DNA from: Pseudaestuariivita rosea
GTDB taxonomy: Bacteria; Pseudomonadota; Alphaproteobacteria; Rhodobacterales; Rhodobacteraceae
Length of the DNA: 64,000 bases
Reading direction: 5' to 3'
Assembly (NCBI RefSeq): GCF_017592335.1
Contig: NZ_JACNMP010000016.1
Span: forward strand, 18,470-82,469
A model generated the notes under the pieces. It saw only the letters and a list, made by a program, of their open reading frames with translations. It made no database searches and was not told where the DNA came from. A program made the translations under genes and the position numbers. Position 1 is the stretch's first letter; every line of letters starts with the position of its first letter. Shown piece after piece: positions 8,068-16,322 of the stretch.

Positions 8068-9165
8068 TTATGAAATCGGATCAAGCGCGCGGGCATCTTC
8101 CGTAGCCCAGGTCACTTGGGTGGTTTCGCCGAGCGACAGATGTTTGTGGCCCGCGGCATTGGGGACTTTGACAATGAAATCATCGTTGCCATGGACGTTC
8201 ATCCGGCAGCGGATGTGATCGCCCAGATAGATCAGTTCCAGCACGCGGCCCTCGGTCGTATTGGGGCCAGCCGCCCCGCCAACATTGACACGTTCAGGCC
8301 GGACAGAAATCAGCGTTTCGGCACCAGTTTCCCCGCAATTCACGGCCAGCGCCTCGCACTGCTTCCCATCTGGCAGTTGAACCAGCACGGCATCGCCGGC
8401 ACGATTGATAACTTTACCATGTAACCTATTGTTTTCGCCGATGAATTGCGCAACAAAGCTGTTGTCGGGCCGTTCATAAAGCTCATCGGGTGGGGCAAGC
8501 TGCTGGATCACACCGTCGTTGAACACTGCAACGCGATCAGACATTGTCAGCGCCTCGGACTGGTCGTGGGTGACGTAGACGACCGTGATGCCAAGATTTT
8601 CGTGCAAGTGCTTGATTTCATACTGCATATGTTCACGCAGCTGCTTGTCCAGCGCGCCAAGTGGTTCGTCCATCAGCACCAGTGCCGGATCAAAGACCAA
8701 GGCACGGGCCAAGGCGATGCGTTGTTGCTGACCACCCGACAGTTGCGCCGGGCGGCGACCGCCGAAATCGCCCATCTGGACCATATCCAGCGCACGCTGC
8801 ACACGATCCTCGCGTTCAGACTTGCCCATCCCGCGCACTTCCAGCGGAAAGGCCAGGTTTTCGGCAACCGTCATATGCGGAAACAGCGCGTAGTTTTGAA
8901 ACACCATCCCGATACCGCGCTTGTGCGGGGGGATGTTGTTGATTTCACGCCCGTCCAGCCGGATTTCGCCGTGGGTCGCTGTTTCAAACCCGGCCAGCAT
9001 CATCAGACAGGTTGTCTTGCCCGACCCGGACGGCCCCAGCATCGTCAGAAACTCGCCCTTTGGCATGGATAGATTAAGGTCTTTCACGACCAGCGTTTCG
9101 CCGTCGTAGCTTTTCTGGACGCGGTCAAATTCCACGAATGCGTCCGTCGACACGGTTGATGCCAA
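8068..9165 (-). CDS. Polyamine-type ABC transporter ATP-binding protein (PotA-like)
   Basis: ATPase of the importer, 365 residues. Walker A GPSGSGKT lies at residues 44-51, the signature LSGGQQQRIALARAL and Walker B LVLMDEPLGALD follow, and the H-loop sits in YVTHDQSEAL. After about residue 240 comes a TOBE-type beta domain that often binds regulators or ligand. It is the first gene of the minus-strand operon (ATPase, binding protein, DUF2314, permease, permease), the usual content of a Pot system, though in E. coli potD is last. Confidence 0.95.
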   Translation of the reverse strand: MASTVSTDAFVEFDRVQKSYDGETLVVKDLNLSMPKGEFLTMLGPSGSGKTTCLMMLAGFETATHGEIRLDGREINNIPPHKRGIGMVFQNYALFPHMTVAENLAFPLEVRGMGKSEREDRVQRALDMVQMGDFGGRRPAQLSGGQQQRIALARALVFDPALVLMDEPLGALDKQLREHMQYEIKHLHENLGITVVYVTHDQSEALTMSDRVAVFNDGVIQQLAPPDELYERPDNSFVAQFIGENNRLHGKVINRAGDAVLVQLPDGKQCEALAVNCGETGAETLISVRPERVNVGGAAGPNTTEGRVLELIYLGDHIRCRMNVHGNDDFIVKVPNAAGHKHLSLGETTQVTWATEDARALDPIS

Positions 9166-9194
9166 AACTGGCTCCCTGTTATTTTCGTGCGGTT

Positions 9195-9232
9195 GGCCCG
9201 CTTTTGTCGCCTAACTAAAGCAAGCGCGGGCC
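9195..9232. promoter_or_regulatory. Inverted repeat upstream of the ABC operon
   Basis: GGCCCGC (9195-9201) and GCGGGCC (9226-9232) are perfect inverted 7-mers separated by 24 bases. They lie 30-67 bases upstream of the ATPase start, in the region that must hold the operon promoter, and downstream of bchJ. The loop is too long for a standard terminator and no T-run follows. It is noted as a possible operator or leader structure. Confidence 0.3.
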
Positions 9233-9322
9233 TGTCATGCAAGCGTCATGATCGATTTTTTCAGCAAATGCCGCAAATCCGGGCTGTTTTGGGGGCCTGT
9301 GCCAAGACATGTGGCGCAGGTA

Positions 9323-9898
9323 TTATCCTGTAACAGTAAAACGGCAGACAGGCGTCCCATCGCGCCAACAGCTATTGTGCGTGATGATGATATCTGCGTC
9401 GATCAACCTGTTGAAAAGGCGCTGCAAAACGGCTTTGTGCCAGACACTGCCGGGCATGGTTAATAGGTTATCGGCAATCTCGATTACATGGCCCACAACG
9501 TGGCATCGGCCGGACCCGGCGAAGGTCCAGGCGTTTTTCCGGATCGCTTTTGACAGCAAAGCTGCGCCCAAGCGACGCGGGGCCAGGCGCAGCAGGGTTT
9601 TGGCAAATCGGGGAATGCGGTTGGCGATGATATAGTCCGCTGTCCACAGCCCCGCTGTTTCTGCGATTTTTGCCGCAACGTCAGGCGGATGCACCTGCCA
9701 AAGCGCGTGAAACAGCGCTGCCGGAATGGCCTGATCAATCATCTGTTGCGGCGGGTTAAGCAGCAAATGTGCAAAGCCTGTGCCAGCAAACAGATCATGC
9801 GCCGCGTCAAATCCCAGATGATGTTCGACCGCCCGGCCAAGCTGAATTACAGCGTTCGGCCCAACGACGCCCTGCGTGATATGGGCGCTGCCATCCAA
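9323..9898 (-). CDS. bchJ: BchJ, bacteriochlorophyll biosynthesis 4-vinyl reductase-family protein
   Basis: The protein has 191 residues and belongs to the BchJ/V4R-type group found in bacteriochlorophyll gene clusters. Landmarks are GPNAVIQLGRAVEHHLG near the N-terminus, LLRLAPRRLGAALLSKAI in the middle, and the C-terminal GSVWHKAVLQRLFNRLIDADI segment ending with Cys-containing HNSCWRDGTPVCRF. BchJ was first linked to 8-vinyl reduction of chlorophyllide precursors; later work gives that role to BciA/BciB and sees BchJ as an accessory or carrier protein. The start is a TTG directly after the bchE stop codon and in the same frame, with GGCGGGTG as a possible ribosome site. The pair bchE-bchJ is the standard order in Rhodobacter-type clusters. 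Confidence 0.88.
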   Translation of the reverse strand: MDGSAHITQGVVGPNAVIQLGRAVEHHLGFDAAHDLFAGTGFAHLLLNPPQQMIDQAIPAALFHALWQVHPPDVAAKIAETAGLWTADYIIANRIPRFAKTLLRLAPRRLGAALLSKAIRKNAWTFAGSGRCHVVGHVIEIADNLLTMPGSVWHKAVLQRLFNRLIDADIIITHNSCWRDGTPVCRFTVTG

Positions 9899-11521
9899 CT
9901 ATTCACCCGCCAATTGCGGCACGGCATCATCCATCTGTTGATCCCCGCCGCCACAGGCCTTGACCGCCGTGCTTTCGCGGCGCGCCTTCGCGCGGGCGGC
10001 GCGATCGGCGGCGGCTTCCCAATCGTCCAGCTGTGCCTTGGCGATTTTGCGGGTGCGGTCAAAGTTGAAGTTGACCTTTTCCTTCGACTGCGGCCCCCAG
10101 TAATTTGCCTTGCCCAGATCATAGAATTTACGTTCAAACCCGGCCTTCAGGAACGCCTTCAGACACCCAAGCAGATAGCGGCGGCGGAAGCCTGTGCCGC
10201 GCCAAGGGTAGTGAAACAGCGCCTTGCGGGAATAGAAACGGCGATAGTTATGCATCACACGATCCAGAAGCGTGGCGCGATCCATCGCGTCGGGCCGCAT
10301 GATCGGCGTGACGAAATTGTACTTCGAGAAATCGAAGATCTCGACCTTATCGCCCAATTCCTGAAACAGCGGTGTAAAGGGCCAGGGCGTGTACATCGCC
10401 CAATTCGCCAGATCGGGCTGCCAATCCCAGGCCATCTGAAACGTCTCTTCCAGCGTTTCGGGCGTTTCATTGTCCAGTCCGACGATAAATTGCGCTTCGA
10501 CAAAGATATCGGCTTCACGCAATAACCGCACGGCCTCTTTGTTTTCTTGGACCTTGGTTTCCTTGTTGAACTGGTCCAGTTTCAGCTGCGCTGCGGCCTC
10601 GGTCCCTAGGCTGACGTGCACAAGGCCCGCACGTCGGTAAAGCGGCAGCAGGTCCTTGTCGCGCATGATGTCAGTGACGCGGGTGTTGATGCCCCACCGC
10701 ACCTTGTGCGGCAGGTCGCGCGCGATCAGCTCTTCGCAGAATTGGATGAATTTACGGCGGTTTATCGTGGGTTCCTCATCCGCCAGAATGAAAAAGCCAA
10801 CGTCCTGTTCGTTCACCAGCGTTTCGATTTCATCCACCACCTTGATCGGGTCGCGCACGCGATAATCACGCCAGAATTTCCATTGCGAACAGAAGGAACA
10901 GGTAAAGGGACAGCCCCGCGCCATGTTCGGGATCGCCACGCGCACACCAAGCGGCACGTAGATATACTTTGACCACTCCAGCAACGTCCAGTCGGGGTTG
11001 ATGGCATCCAGATCCTTGACGGTCGAGGCCGCCTGCGTCGCCTTGATCACATCGCCGTCGTGGAAGGCCAGCCCCTTGATCCGCTTGCGATCAGCGGGCC
11101 AGCGGCCATCTTCGATGGTCAGGATCAGTTCGCGAAAAATCTCTTCGCCCTCGCCCCGGACGATCACGTCGATCCAGGGGGCCTCGGACAGGACTTGCTT
11201 GTATATAAAGGTCGCGTGGACCCCGCCCAACACGCGCACGGCGTTCGGGCAGACCTCTTGCGCGACTTTCAGCACGCCTTCGGCCACATAGATCGACGGC
11301 GTGATCGCGGTGGTGCCGACAACATCGGGCTGCAGCTCGGCCAGCTTCACCCGCAGGGCATCATCGTCGATGTTGTGCGTCATGGCGTCGATAAAATGGA
11401 TGTCGTCAAAGCCCGCATCCCGCAGATGTCCGGCCAGATAGGCAACCCAGGCCGGCGGCCAGTTCCCCGCAATCTCGGCCCCGCCAGAGTGATAATTCGG
11501 GTGAACAAGCACGATGCGCAT
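9899..11521 (-). CDS. bchE: BchE, anaerobic Mg-protoporphyrin IX monomethyl ester oxidative cyclase
   Basis: The enzyme forms the fifth ring (ring E) of the bacteriochlorophyll precursor, taking oxygen from water, so it works without O2. It has 540 residues. The first 150 form a B12-binding-type fold ([23 protein letters not shown]...), followed by the radical-SAM cluster motif CPFTCSFC with Cys 204, 208 and 211. The N-terminal [17 protein letters not shown] and the middle region resemble BchE rather than other B12/radical-SAM proteins. AGGAGG stands 7 bases before the ATG. The promoter region holds an FNR-type box and two TGT-N12-ACA palindromes. BchE is oxygen-sensitive; many aerobic phototrophs also carry AcsF, which is not in this window. 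Confidence 0.94.
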   Translation of the reverse strand: MRIVLVHPNYHSGGAEIAGNWPPAWVAYLAGHLRDAGFDDIHFIDAMTHNIDDDALRVKLAELQPDVVGTTAITPSIYVAEGVLKVAQEVCPNAVRVLGGVHATFIYKQVLSEAPWIDVIVRGEGEEIFRELILTIEDGRWPADRKRIKGLAFHDGDVIKATQAASTVKDLDAINPDWTLLEWSKYIYVPLGVRVAIPNMARGCPFTCSFCSQWKFWRDYRVRDPIKVVDEIETLVNEQDVGFFILADEEPTINRRKFIQFCEELIARDLPHKVRWGINTRVTDIMRDKDLLPLYRRAGLVHVSLGTEAAAQLKLDQFNKETKVQENKEAVRLLREADIFVEAQFIVGLDNETPETLEETFQMAWDWQPDLANWAMYTPWPFTPLFQELGDKVEIFDFSKYNFVTPIMRPDAMDRATLLDRVMHNYRRFYSRKALFHYPWRGTGFRRRYLLGCLKAFLKAGFERKFYDLGKANYWGPQSKEKVNFNFDRTRKIAKAQLDDWEAAADRAARAKARRESTAVKACGGGDQQMDDAVPQLAGE

Positions 11522-11540
11522 GGGCGCCCCTCCTGATATA

Positions 11541-11558
11541 TGTAAATCAAGAGTGACA
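11541..11558. promoter_or_regulatory. PpsR/CrtJ-type binding site (TGT-N12-ACA), promoter-proximal
   Basis: The plus strand reads TGT at 11541-11543 and ACA at 11556-11558 with exactly 12 bases between them; the minus strand reads TGTCACTCTTGATTTACA. This is the known PpsR/CrtJ palindrome, which represses photosynthesis genes under oxygen and light. It sits 20-37 bases before the bchE ATG. Confidence 0.75.
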
Positions 11559-11559
11559 G

Positions 11560-11577
11560 TGTCAGATATTATTTACA
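11560..11577. promoter_or_regulatory. PpsR/CrtJ-type binding site (TGT-N12-ACA), distal
   Basis: A second TGT-N12-ACA palindrome follows one base after the first (TGT 11560-11562, ACA 11575-11577; minus strand TGTAAATAATATCTGACA). PpsR/CrtJ usually binds pairs of such sites cooperatively, so the tandem supports the call. The two centres are 19 bases apart. Confidence 0.75.
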
Positions 11578-11591
11578 TTGACCTGGATCAA
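11578..11591. promoter_or_regulatory. FNR/FnrL-type box upstream of bchE
   Basis: The minus strand reads TTGATCCAGGTCAA, matching the FNR consensus TTGAT-N4-ATCAA in 9 of 10 positions. It abuts the distal PpsR-type site on its upstream side. FnrL is known to activate bchE-type genes in Rhodobacter when oxygen falls, so the arrangement FNR box, PpsR box, PpsR box, bchE makes regulatory sense. Confidence 0.7.
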
Positions 11592-11596
11592 CCCAC

Positions 11597-12760
11597 CTAA
11601 GAGTCCAGGCAATGGCTGATATAGGTATTCACCTGATCCACACCCCATTCGCTTAGCATGAACGGGCGTTTTGCATCCAGCCTTCCAATTATGGGTGCAA
11701 CATCGGGTGGCCCATGGCGAATTTGTGACGCCCTATCTTCAAAGTTATAAAGACAGCTGAATTTGCCTTTATCTGCATGAGTTTCAGTATTGTGGCGCCC
11801 TTCGACACCGAATTGAGTAATCATCGGACGATTCTCTTTCCATGCAATCTCAACCGACAACAGGGTTAACGGACTGCCTATGTCGCGTGTAAGATATGTG
11901 TTCAACAGAACCGTGTCGGATTTTTCCGGATGACTGATCAACTCAGGATACTCCGCGCGGGTGATAGGCCCAAATGTTTGATACTGACCATTCACGTTAC
12001 GGCCCCAGGCCAGTGCATGGCTGACCCCCATATATTGCGCAGGTGTATCGGGCTGTGCCGTGACAAAAAACAAGGTATAATAGGATTGATCAAGAATAAC
12101 GTGATCATTTCGACCATCACCGTTCATGTCCAATTTGATCGTCTGATCGGGTGGTTTAGTGTGTGAAGACATATAATATACAATCGTCACATACTCTTCC
12201 TGACATTTCTGGGGCAAAGGCGTGGTTTGCCAATCCCTTATCGGCAAAACCTGAAAGCTGCCCTCAAGCATTACGTCACCGGCGACATGATAAAAGACAC
12301 CATCCCCGCTGGCATAGTCGATATGGCACCCCTCCGCCCCGTCATAATAAAACCCTATCGCCCAGTCGTTCACATAGGACGTTACTACAAACGCATCCTT
12401 TTGCAGGGCAATCGTCCAGCGCTGAAACCAGTATCCCGTGCCCGCACCTAGATGATTGCCGGTTTGAGTCAACTCAACACCACGACCGCCTGCTGTCGCC
12501 TCAAGCTGGACGTCCCGCGATATACCATCAGAGGCGGGCAAAAATTTGGGGATAATCTGGATTTTGTCCAACTCATTGTCTGCAATGCTGAAAATGAAAA
12601 ATTCGATATCGGCCAACGCAGGATCGTCGCTGTTGCGCACCACCCTGATCTGATCGTCGTGCCCATCTGCGTTCCAATCGACAGTTGCGGTTGTCAAAAT
12701 CTGATCTGCACGGGCATGAAAGGCCAGAAATACGCCAATCGAAGCAAGAAACACCTTCAT
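11597..12760 (-). CDS. Exported protein of unknown function with Asp-rich DxNxDG motifs
   Basis: The protein has 387 residues from the ATG at 12760; a TTG 21 bases upstream would break the signal peptide, and GGAT precedes the ATG. The signal sequence is MKVFLASIGVFLAFHARA. It carries two DxNxDG loops that look like calcium-binding or FG-GAP-type repeats: DWNADGHDD near residue 28 and DMNGDGRNDHV near 215. These may mark two similar halves. It is paralogous in layout to the smaller protein at 43241-43798: same DxNxDG start, a C-x-(I/L)-D-x-x-S-G-x-G segment, and a V/I-x-x-W segment. I do not recognise a named family. It sits upstream of bchE in the same direction with 75 bases between them. 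Confidence 0.72.
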   Translation of the reverse strand: MKVFLASIGVFLAFHARADQILTTATVDWNADGHDDQIRVVRNSDDPALADIEFFIFSIADNELDKIQIIPKFLPASDGISRDVQLEATAGGRGVELTQTGNHLGAGTGYWFQRWTIALQKDAFVVTSYVNDWAIGFYYDGAEGCHIDYASGDGVFYHVAGDVMLEGSFQVLPIRDWQTTPLPQKCQEEYVTIVYYMSSHTKPPDQTIKLDMNGDGRNDHVILDQSYYTLFFVTAQPDTPAQYMGVSHALAWGRNVNGQYQTFGPITRAEYPELISHPEKSDTVLLNTYLTRDIGSPLTLLSVEIAWKENRPMITQFGVEGRHNTETHADKGKFSCLYNFEDRASQIRHGPPDVAPIIGRLDAKRPFMLSEWGVDQVNTYISHCLDS

Positions 12761-12892
12761 CCATTTATCCAGATATTTCAAAGATCAAACCAGTCTGCCA
12801 CCAGTCCACGAATGGCATCTGTTTGATATACCTCAATGCGCCGTTTGTCAGCCCGGATCATGGTCAGATCAGCCACTCCGAAAGGATAACCA

Positions 12893-13606
12893 TTGCACCG
12901 CGAACACGGCCATAGCAAAGCTGAAATCGCCGCACGAATTGCGGCACCGGGAAAAGCCAGTCATCTGCGCGATGTGATCTATGGTGGCATCGACGGGGCG
13001 GTGACGACCTTTGCGATCGTGGCAGGGGTCCAGGGGGCCGGTTTGCCGACGGGTGTGATCCTGGCGCTGGGGATCGCCAATGTACTGGCCGATGGATTTT
13101 CGATGGCTGCGGGCAATTATTCGGGCACCAAGGCAGAACTGGATGATCGTCAGCGTCTGCGGCAGATTGAGGAACGGCATATCGACCATTTCCCCGAAGG
13201 CGAAACCGAAGAGCTGCGCCAGATCCTGGCGCAAAAGGGATTGTCCGGCGACGTTCTTGAGGAAGCCGTGCGGGCGATCGCATCGGACCGCGCCAAGTGG
13301 ATCGAGATGATGCTGACCGATGAATATGGTCTGGCCCCGGTTGAACCGCGCCCAATGGCCGCTGCGGTGGCAACATTCGTGGCCTTTCTGATTGCCGGTA
13401 TGATCCCGCTGATGCCTTTTTTGATCGGGCTACCCAATGCCTTTCTGAATGCCACGATCGCAACGGGTGTCGTGTTTTTCCTGATTGGGGCCGTAAAAAG
13501 CAAATGGTCCCTGGCCCCCTGGTGGCGGTCGGGGCTGGAAACGCTTGCCATCGGGGCTGTCGCCGCGGCGATTGCCTTTTACGTGGGCAGTTTGTTTCAT
13601 GAATGA
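12893..13606 (+). CDS. VIT1/CCC1 family transporter (iron/manganese)
   Basis: Membrane protein of 237 residues that moves Fe2+ or Mn2+ out of the cytosol, by family. It starts with TTG at 12893, with AAAGGA seven bases upstream. The first segment matches the family: HLRDVIYGGIDGAVTTFAIVAGVQGAGL near residues 24-52, then GIANVLADGFSMAAGNYSGTKAE. A long soluble insertion with Glu-rich EERHIDHFPEGETEELRQIL (residues 90-130) corresponds to the metal-binding domain between helices 2 and 3, and three more helices follow. The stop overlaps the next gene's start. Confidence 0.88.
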   Translation: MHREHGHSKAEIAARIAAPGKASHLRDVIYGGIDGAVTTFAIVAGVQGAGLPTGVILALGIANVLADGFSMAAGNYSGTKAELDDRQRLRQIEERHIDHFPEGETEELRQILAQKGLSGDVLEEAVRAIASDRAKWIEMMLTDEYGLAPVEPRPMAAAVATFVAFLIAGMIPLMPFLIGLPNAFLNATIATGVVFFLIGAVKSKWSLAPWWRSGLETLAIGAVAAAIAFYVGSLFHE

Positions 13607-15107
13607 CGAGGCCCGTCAGGAACAGACTATCAGCTTTCTTGAGGGCCGCCCGGATTTCGACACCCGCATCACCACCCACTGTGCGCATGTTTTTCTGTAC
13701 GCGGGCGAGGCGCTGAAGATCAAACGCGCCGTCAAATACGATTATCTGGATTATTCGACGCTGGACCTGCGCCTTCAGATGTTGAAGCGCGAGCTACAGC
13801 TGAACGCAGGTGCAGCCCCCGATCTTTACCACGACGTGGTGCCGATCATGCGCGGGAGTGACGGGCTGAGCATCGGCGGCGCGGGCGACCCTGTCGAATG
13901 GGTACTGCGCATGGACCGCTTTCCGCCCGAGGCCGAGCTGGACCATATCGCAAAGACCCAAGGCATCCCCAATGATCTGGCCGATGGGCTTGGCCGCGCG
14001 GTTGCGGATTATCACGCGGCGGCGACAGTTCGGCCTGAGGATGGTGCGGATCTGATCGATGAGATCATTGATGAGCTGAACAGGTTTTTCGTGCCCGTGG
14101 CCAATCAGGTGGGCCCCGACCGTGTGAGCGCATTCAAAAATCGGATCCAAGGGCATTTTGCGGATGTCTCGGACCTTTTGACACTGCGCACCGATCAGGG
14201 TCAGGTGCGGCGCTGTCATGGCGATCTGCATTTACGCAATATCATCATGTGGCGTGGCGCACCGACACCCTTTGACGCGCTTGAGTTCAGCGAACGGCTT
14301 GGCACCTGTGATGTGCTTTACGATCTGGCGTTTTTGCTGATGGATCTGGATCACCGTGGCTTGCCGGATGCCGCGTGCCACGTCTTTAATGCCTATCTGT
14401 TTTACGGCCGCGCTGATCTGTCGGGGCTGGCCGCCCTGCCCCTGTTTCTGGCAATCCGCGCAGGCATTCGTGCGATGGTCGATGTTCAAACCGCGCAGGG
14501 GCAGGATGACCCCAGTAAACTGATTTCAGATGCGAAAGCCTATCTGGATCAGGGGCTGCGGTATCTGCAGCCCCCTGCCCCCCATCTGTTTGCCATCGGC
14601 GGGCTGTCGGGCACGGGCAAGACCACCCTGGCCCGGAAATTCGCGCCGGGCATCGGTCGGGTGCCGGGTGCCGTGCACATCCGCAGCGATTTGGAGCGCA
14701 AGGCGCTGATGGGCGTCGATCCCCTGACCCGCCTGCCCGCCGCGGCCTATCGACCCCAGGTCAGCGATCAGGTCTTCGCCATCATGCGGACCAAAGCCCA
14801 AGCTGCTCTGCAAGCGGGCCATCCGGTAGTGCTGGACGGCGTCTATGCAAAGCCGCAAGAACGGCAATCGGTTGAGGCATTGGCCCGTGAACTGGGCTGC
14901 CCCTTTGCCGGTATCTGGCTGGAAAGCGATCTGGCCACACGTCAAACCCGCGTCAGCCGCCGTGATCACGATGCGTCAGACGCAGACGCCGAGGTGCCCA
15001 GAATGCAAGAGGATTTTAAGATTGGCCCGGTCACCTGGCACAGACTGGACAGCAGCCAAAGCATCGACGACTTGCTGAACGCCGCACGGAACATCATCCG
15101 CACCTGA
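13599..15107 (+). CDS. Phosphotransferase-like plus P-loop kinase fusion protein (AAA_33 type)
   Basis: The protein has 502 residues from the ATG at 13599, which overlaps the transporter stop by 8 bases (ATGAATGA), so translation is probably coupled. The N-terminal 330 residues resemble the aminoglycoside/choline-kinase fold, with CHGDLHLRNII near residue 205 as the catalytic loop and the following DxxEF segment (FDALEFSE). The C-terminal 170 residues carry a P-loop, GGLSGTGKTTLARKF near residue 333, typical of small zeta-toxin/gluconate-kinase-like ATPases. This two-domain protein is common and uncharacterised in alphaproteobacteria. The substrate is unknown. Confidence 0.82.
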   Translation: MNDEARQEQTISFLEGRPDFDTRITTHCAHVFLYAGEALKIKRAVKYDYLDYSTLDLRLQMLKRELQLNAGAAPDLYHDVVPIMRGSDGLSIGGAGDPVEWVLRMDRFPPEAELDHIAKTQGIPNDLADGLGRAVADYHAAATVRPEDGADLIDEIIDELNRFFVPVANQVGPDRVSAFKNRIQGHFADVSDLLTLRTDQGQVRRCHGDLHLRNIIMWRGAPTPFDALEFSERLGTCDVLYDLAFLLMDLDHRGLPDAACHVFNAYLFYGRADLSGLAALPLFLAIRAGIRAMVDVQTAQGQDDPSKLISDAKAYLDQGLRYLQPPAPHLFAIGGLSGTGKTTLARKFAPGIGRVPGAVHIRSDLERKALMGVDPLTRLPAAAYRPQVSDQVFAIMRTKAQAALQAGHPVVLDGVYAKPQERQSVEALARELGCPFAGIWLESDLATRQTRVSRRDHDASDADAEVPRMQEDFKIGPVTWHRLDSSQSIDDLLNAARNIIRT

Positions 15108-15311
15108 AGGGCCGCCACACTATCTGCGCCGCCCCGGCAAGGACACAAAGGCTTTGTAACTTCGCCCCGCACAGAAGTTAGGTTTGAGCATAGTGCATAT
15201 GCCCTTTTTACAGGCAGAGCGGTTCAAAAACTGTGTTTGAGGCTTTGCAAGTGACCCCAAAATCATTACAAGCCCGCGAAACAGACGAAAGCCAGTGTAA
15301 GAAAAACAATA

Positions 15312-16322
15312 ATGGACTTCCTGAACGCCCTTGTGGCCCTTTCCAACTTTGTACTGATCCCTGCCGTGGCCTATGGTGCCCAACTTGCGCTTGGGGCGCT
15401 TGGGGTGACCCTGATCTACGGTATACTGCGGTTTTCGAACTTTGCCCATGGCGATACGATGGCCTTTGGGGCGATGGCCACAATCCTGGTGACATGGGCC
15501 TTGCAAGGCGCTGGCATCACATTCGGCGTGCTGCCCACGGCCCTGCTGGCGCTGCCGGTGGGGATTGCCGTGACGGCACTGCTGCTGCTGGCCACGGATA
15601 AAGCTGTTTACCAATTCTATCGCCGCCAGAAAGCGGCCCCCGTCATACTGGTCATCGTGTCGATGGGTGTGATGTTCATCATGAACGGCATTGTCCGGTT
15701 CATCATCGGCCCGGACGATCAGCGGTTTGGGGATGGGGCGCGGTTCATCATCTCGGCCCGCGATTTTCGCGAAATGACCGGCCTGCGCGAAGGACTGGCG
15801 TTCAAGACGTCGCAAGGGATCACCATCGTTGTGGCCGCGATCGCCGTGATCGCGCTGTTCTGGTTTCTGAACAAAACACGCACCGGCAAATCCATGCGCG
15901 CCTATAGCGATAACGAGGATCTGGCGCTGCTGTCAGGTATCAACCCCGAACGCGTGGTGATGTACACATGGCTGCTGGTGGCGGCTCTGGCGACGACGGC
16001 CGGTGTGCTTTACGGGCTGGATAAATCTTTTAAACCCTTCACCTATTTCCAGCTGCTGCTGCCCGTTTTTGCGGCAGCCATCGTGGGCGGGCTGGGCAAC
16101 CCTGTGGGTGCGATCCTGGGCGGTTTCGTCATCGCGTTTTCCGAGGTCATGTTCACCTATGCCTGGAAAAAAGTGCTGACCTATCTGATGCCCGAGGCGC
16201 TTGAGCCGTCAGGCCTGGTTCAGCTTTTGTCCACCGACTATAAATTCGCCGTCAGCTTTGCGATCCTTGTGATCGTACTGCTTTTCCGACCGACCGGTTT
16301 AATGAAAGGAAAAGCGGTATGA
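15312..16322 (+). CDS. livH: Branched-chain amino acid-type ABC transporter permease LivH
   Basis: Permease of 336 residues from the LivH family, with about eight hydrophobic segments. Family landmarks are GVTLIYGILRFSNFAHGDTMAFGA (residues 36-60) and GLDKSFKPFTYFQLLLPVFAAAIVGGLGNPVGAILGG near 235-275. It opens a two-gene unit with livM, overlapping by ATGA. The upstream 200 bases hold no gene. No ATPase or binding-protein gene is near, so it must share partners encoded elsewhere. The substrate is unconfirmed: LivHM-type permeases also serve urea or amides. Confidence 0.9.
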   Translation: MDFLNALVALSNFVLIPAVAYGAQLALGALGVTLIYGILRFSNFAHGDTMAFGAMATILVTWALQGAGITFGVLPTALLALPVGIAVTALLLLATDKAVYQFYRRQKAAPVILVIVSMGVMFIMNGIVRFIIGPDDQRFGDGARFIISARDFREMTGLREGLAFKTSQGITIVVAAIAVIALFWFLNKTRTGKSMRAYSDNEDLALLSGINPERVVMYTWLLVAALATTAGVLYGLDKSFKPFTYFQLLLPVFAAAIVGGLGNPVGAILGGFVIAFSEVMFTYAWKKVLTYLMPEALEPSGLVQLLSTDYKFAVSFAILVIVLLFRPTGLMKGKAV

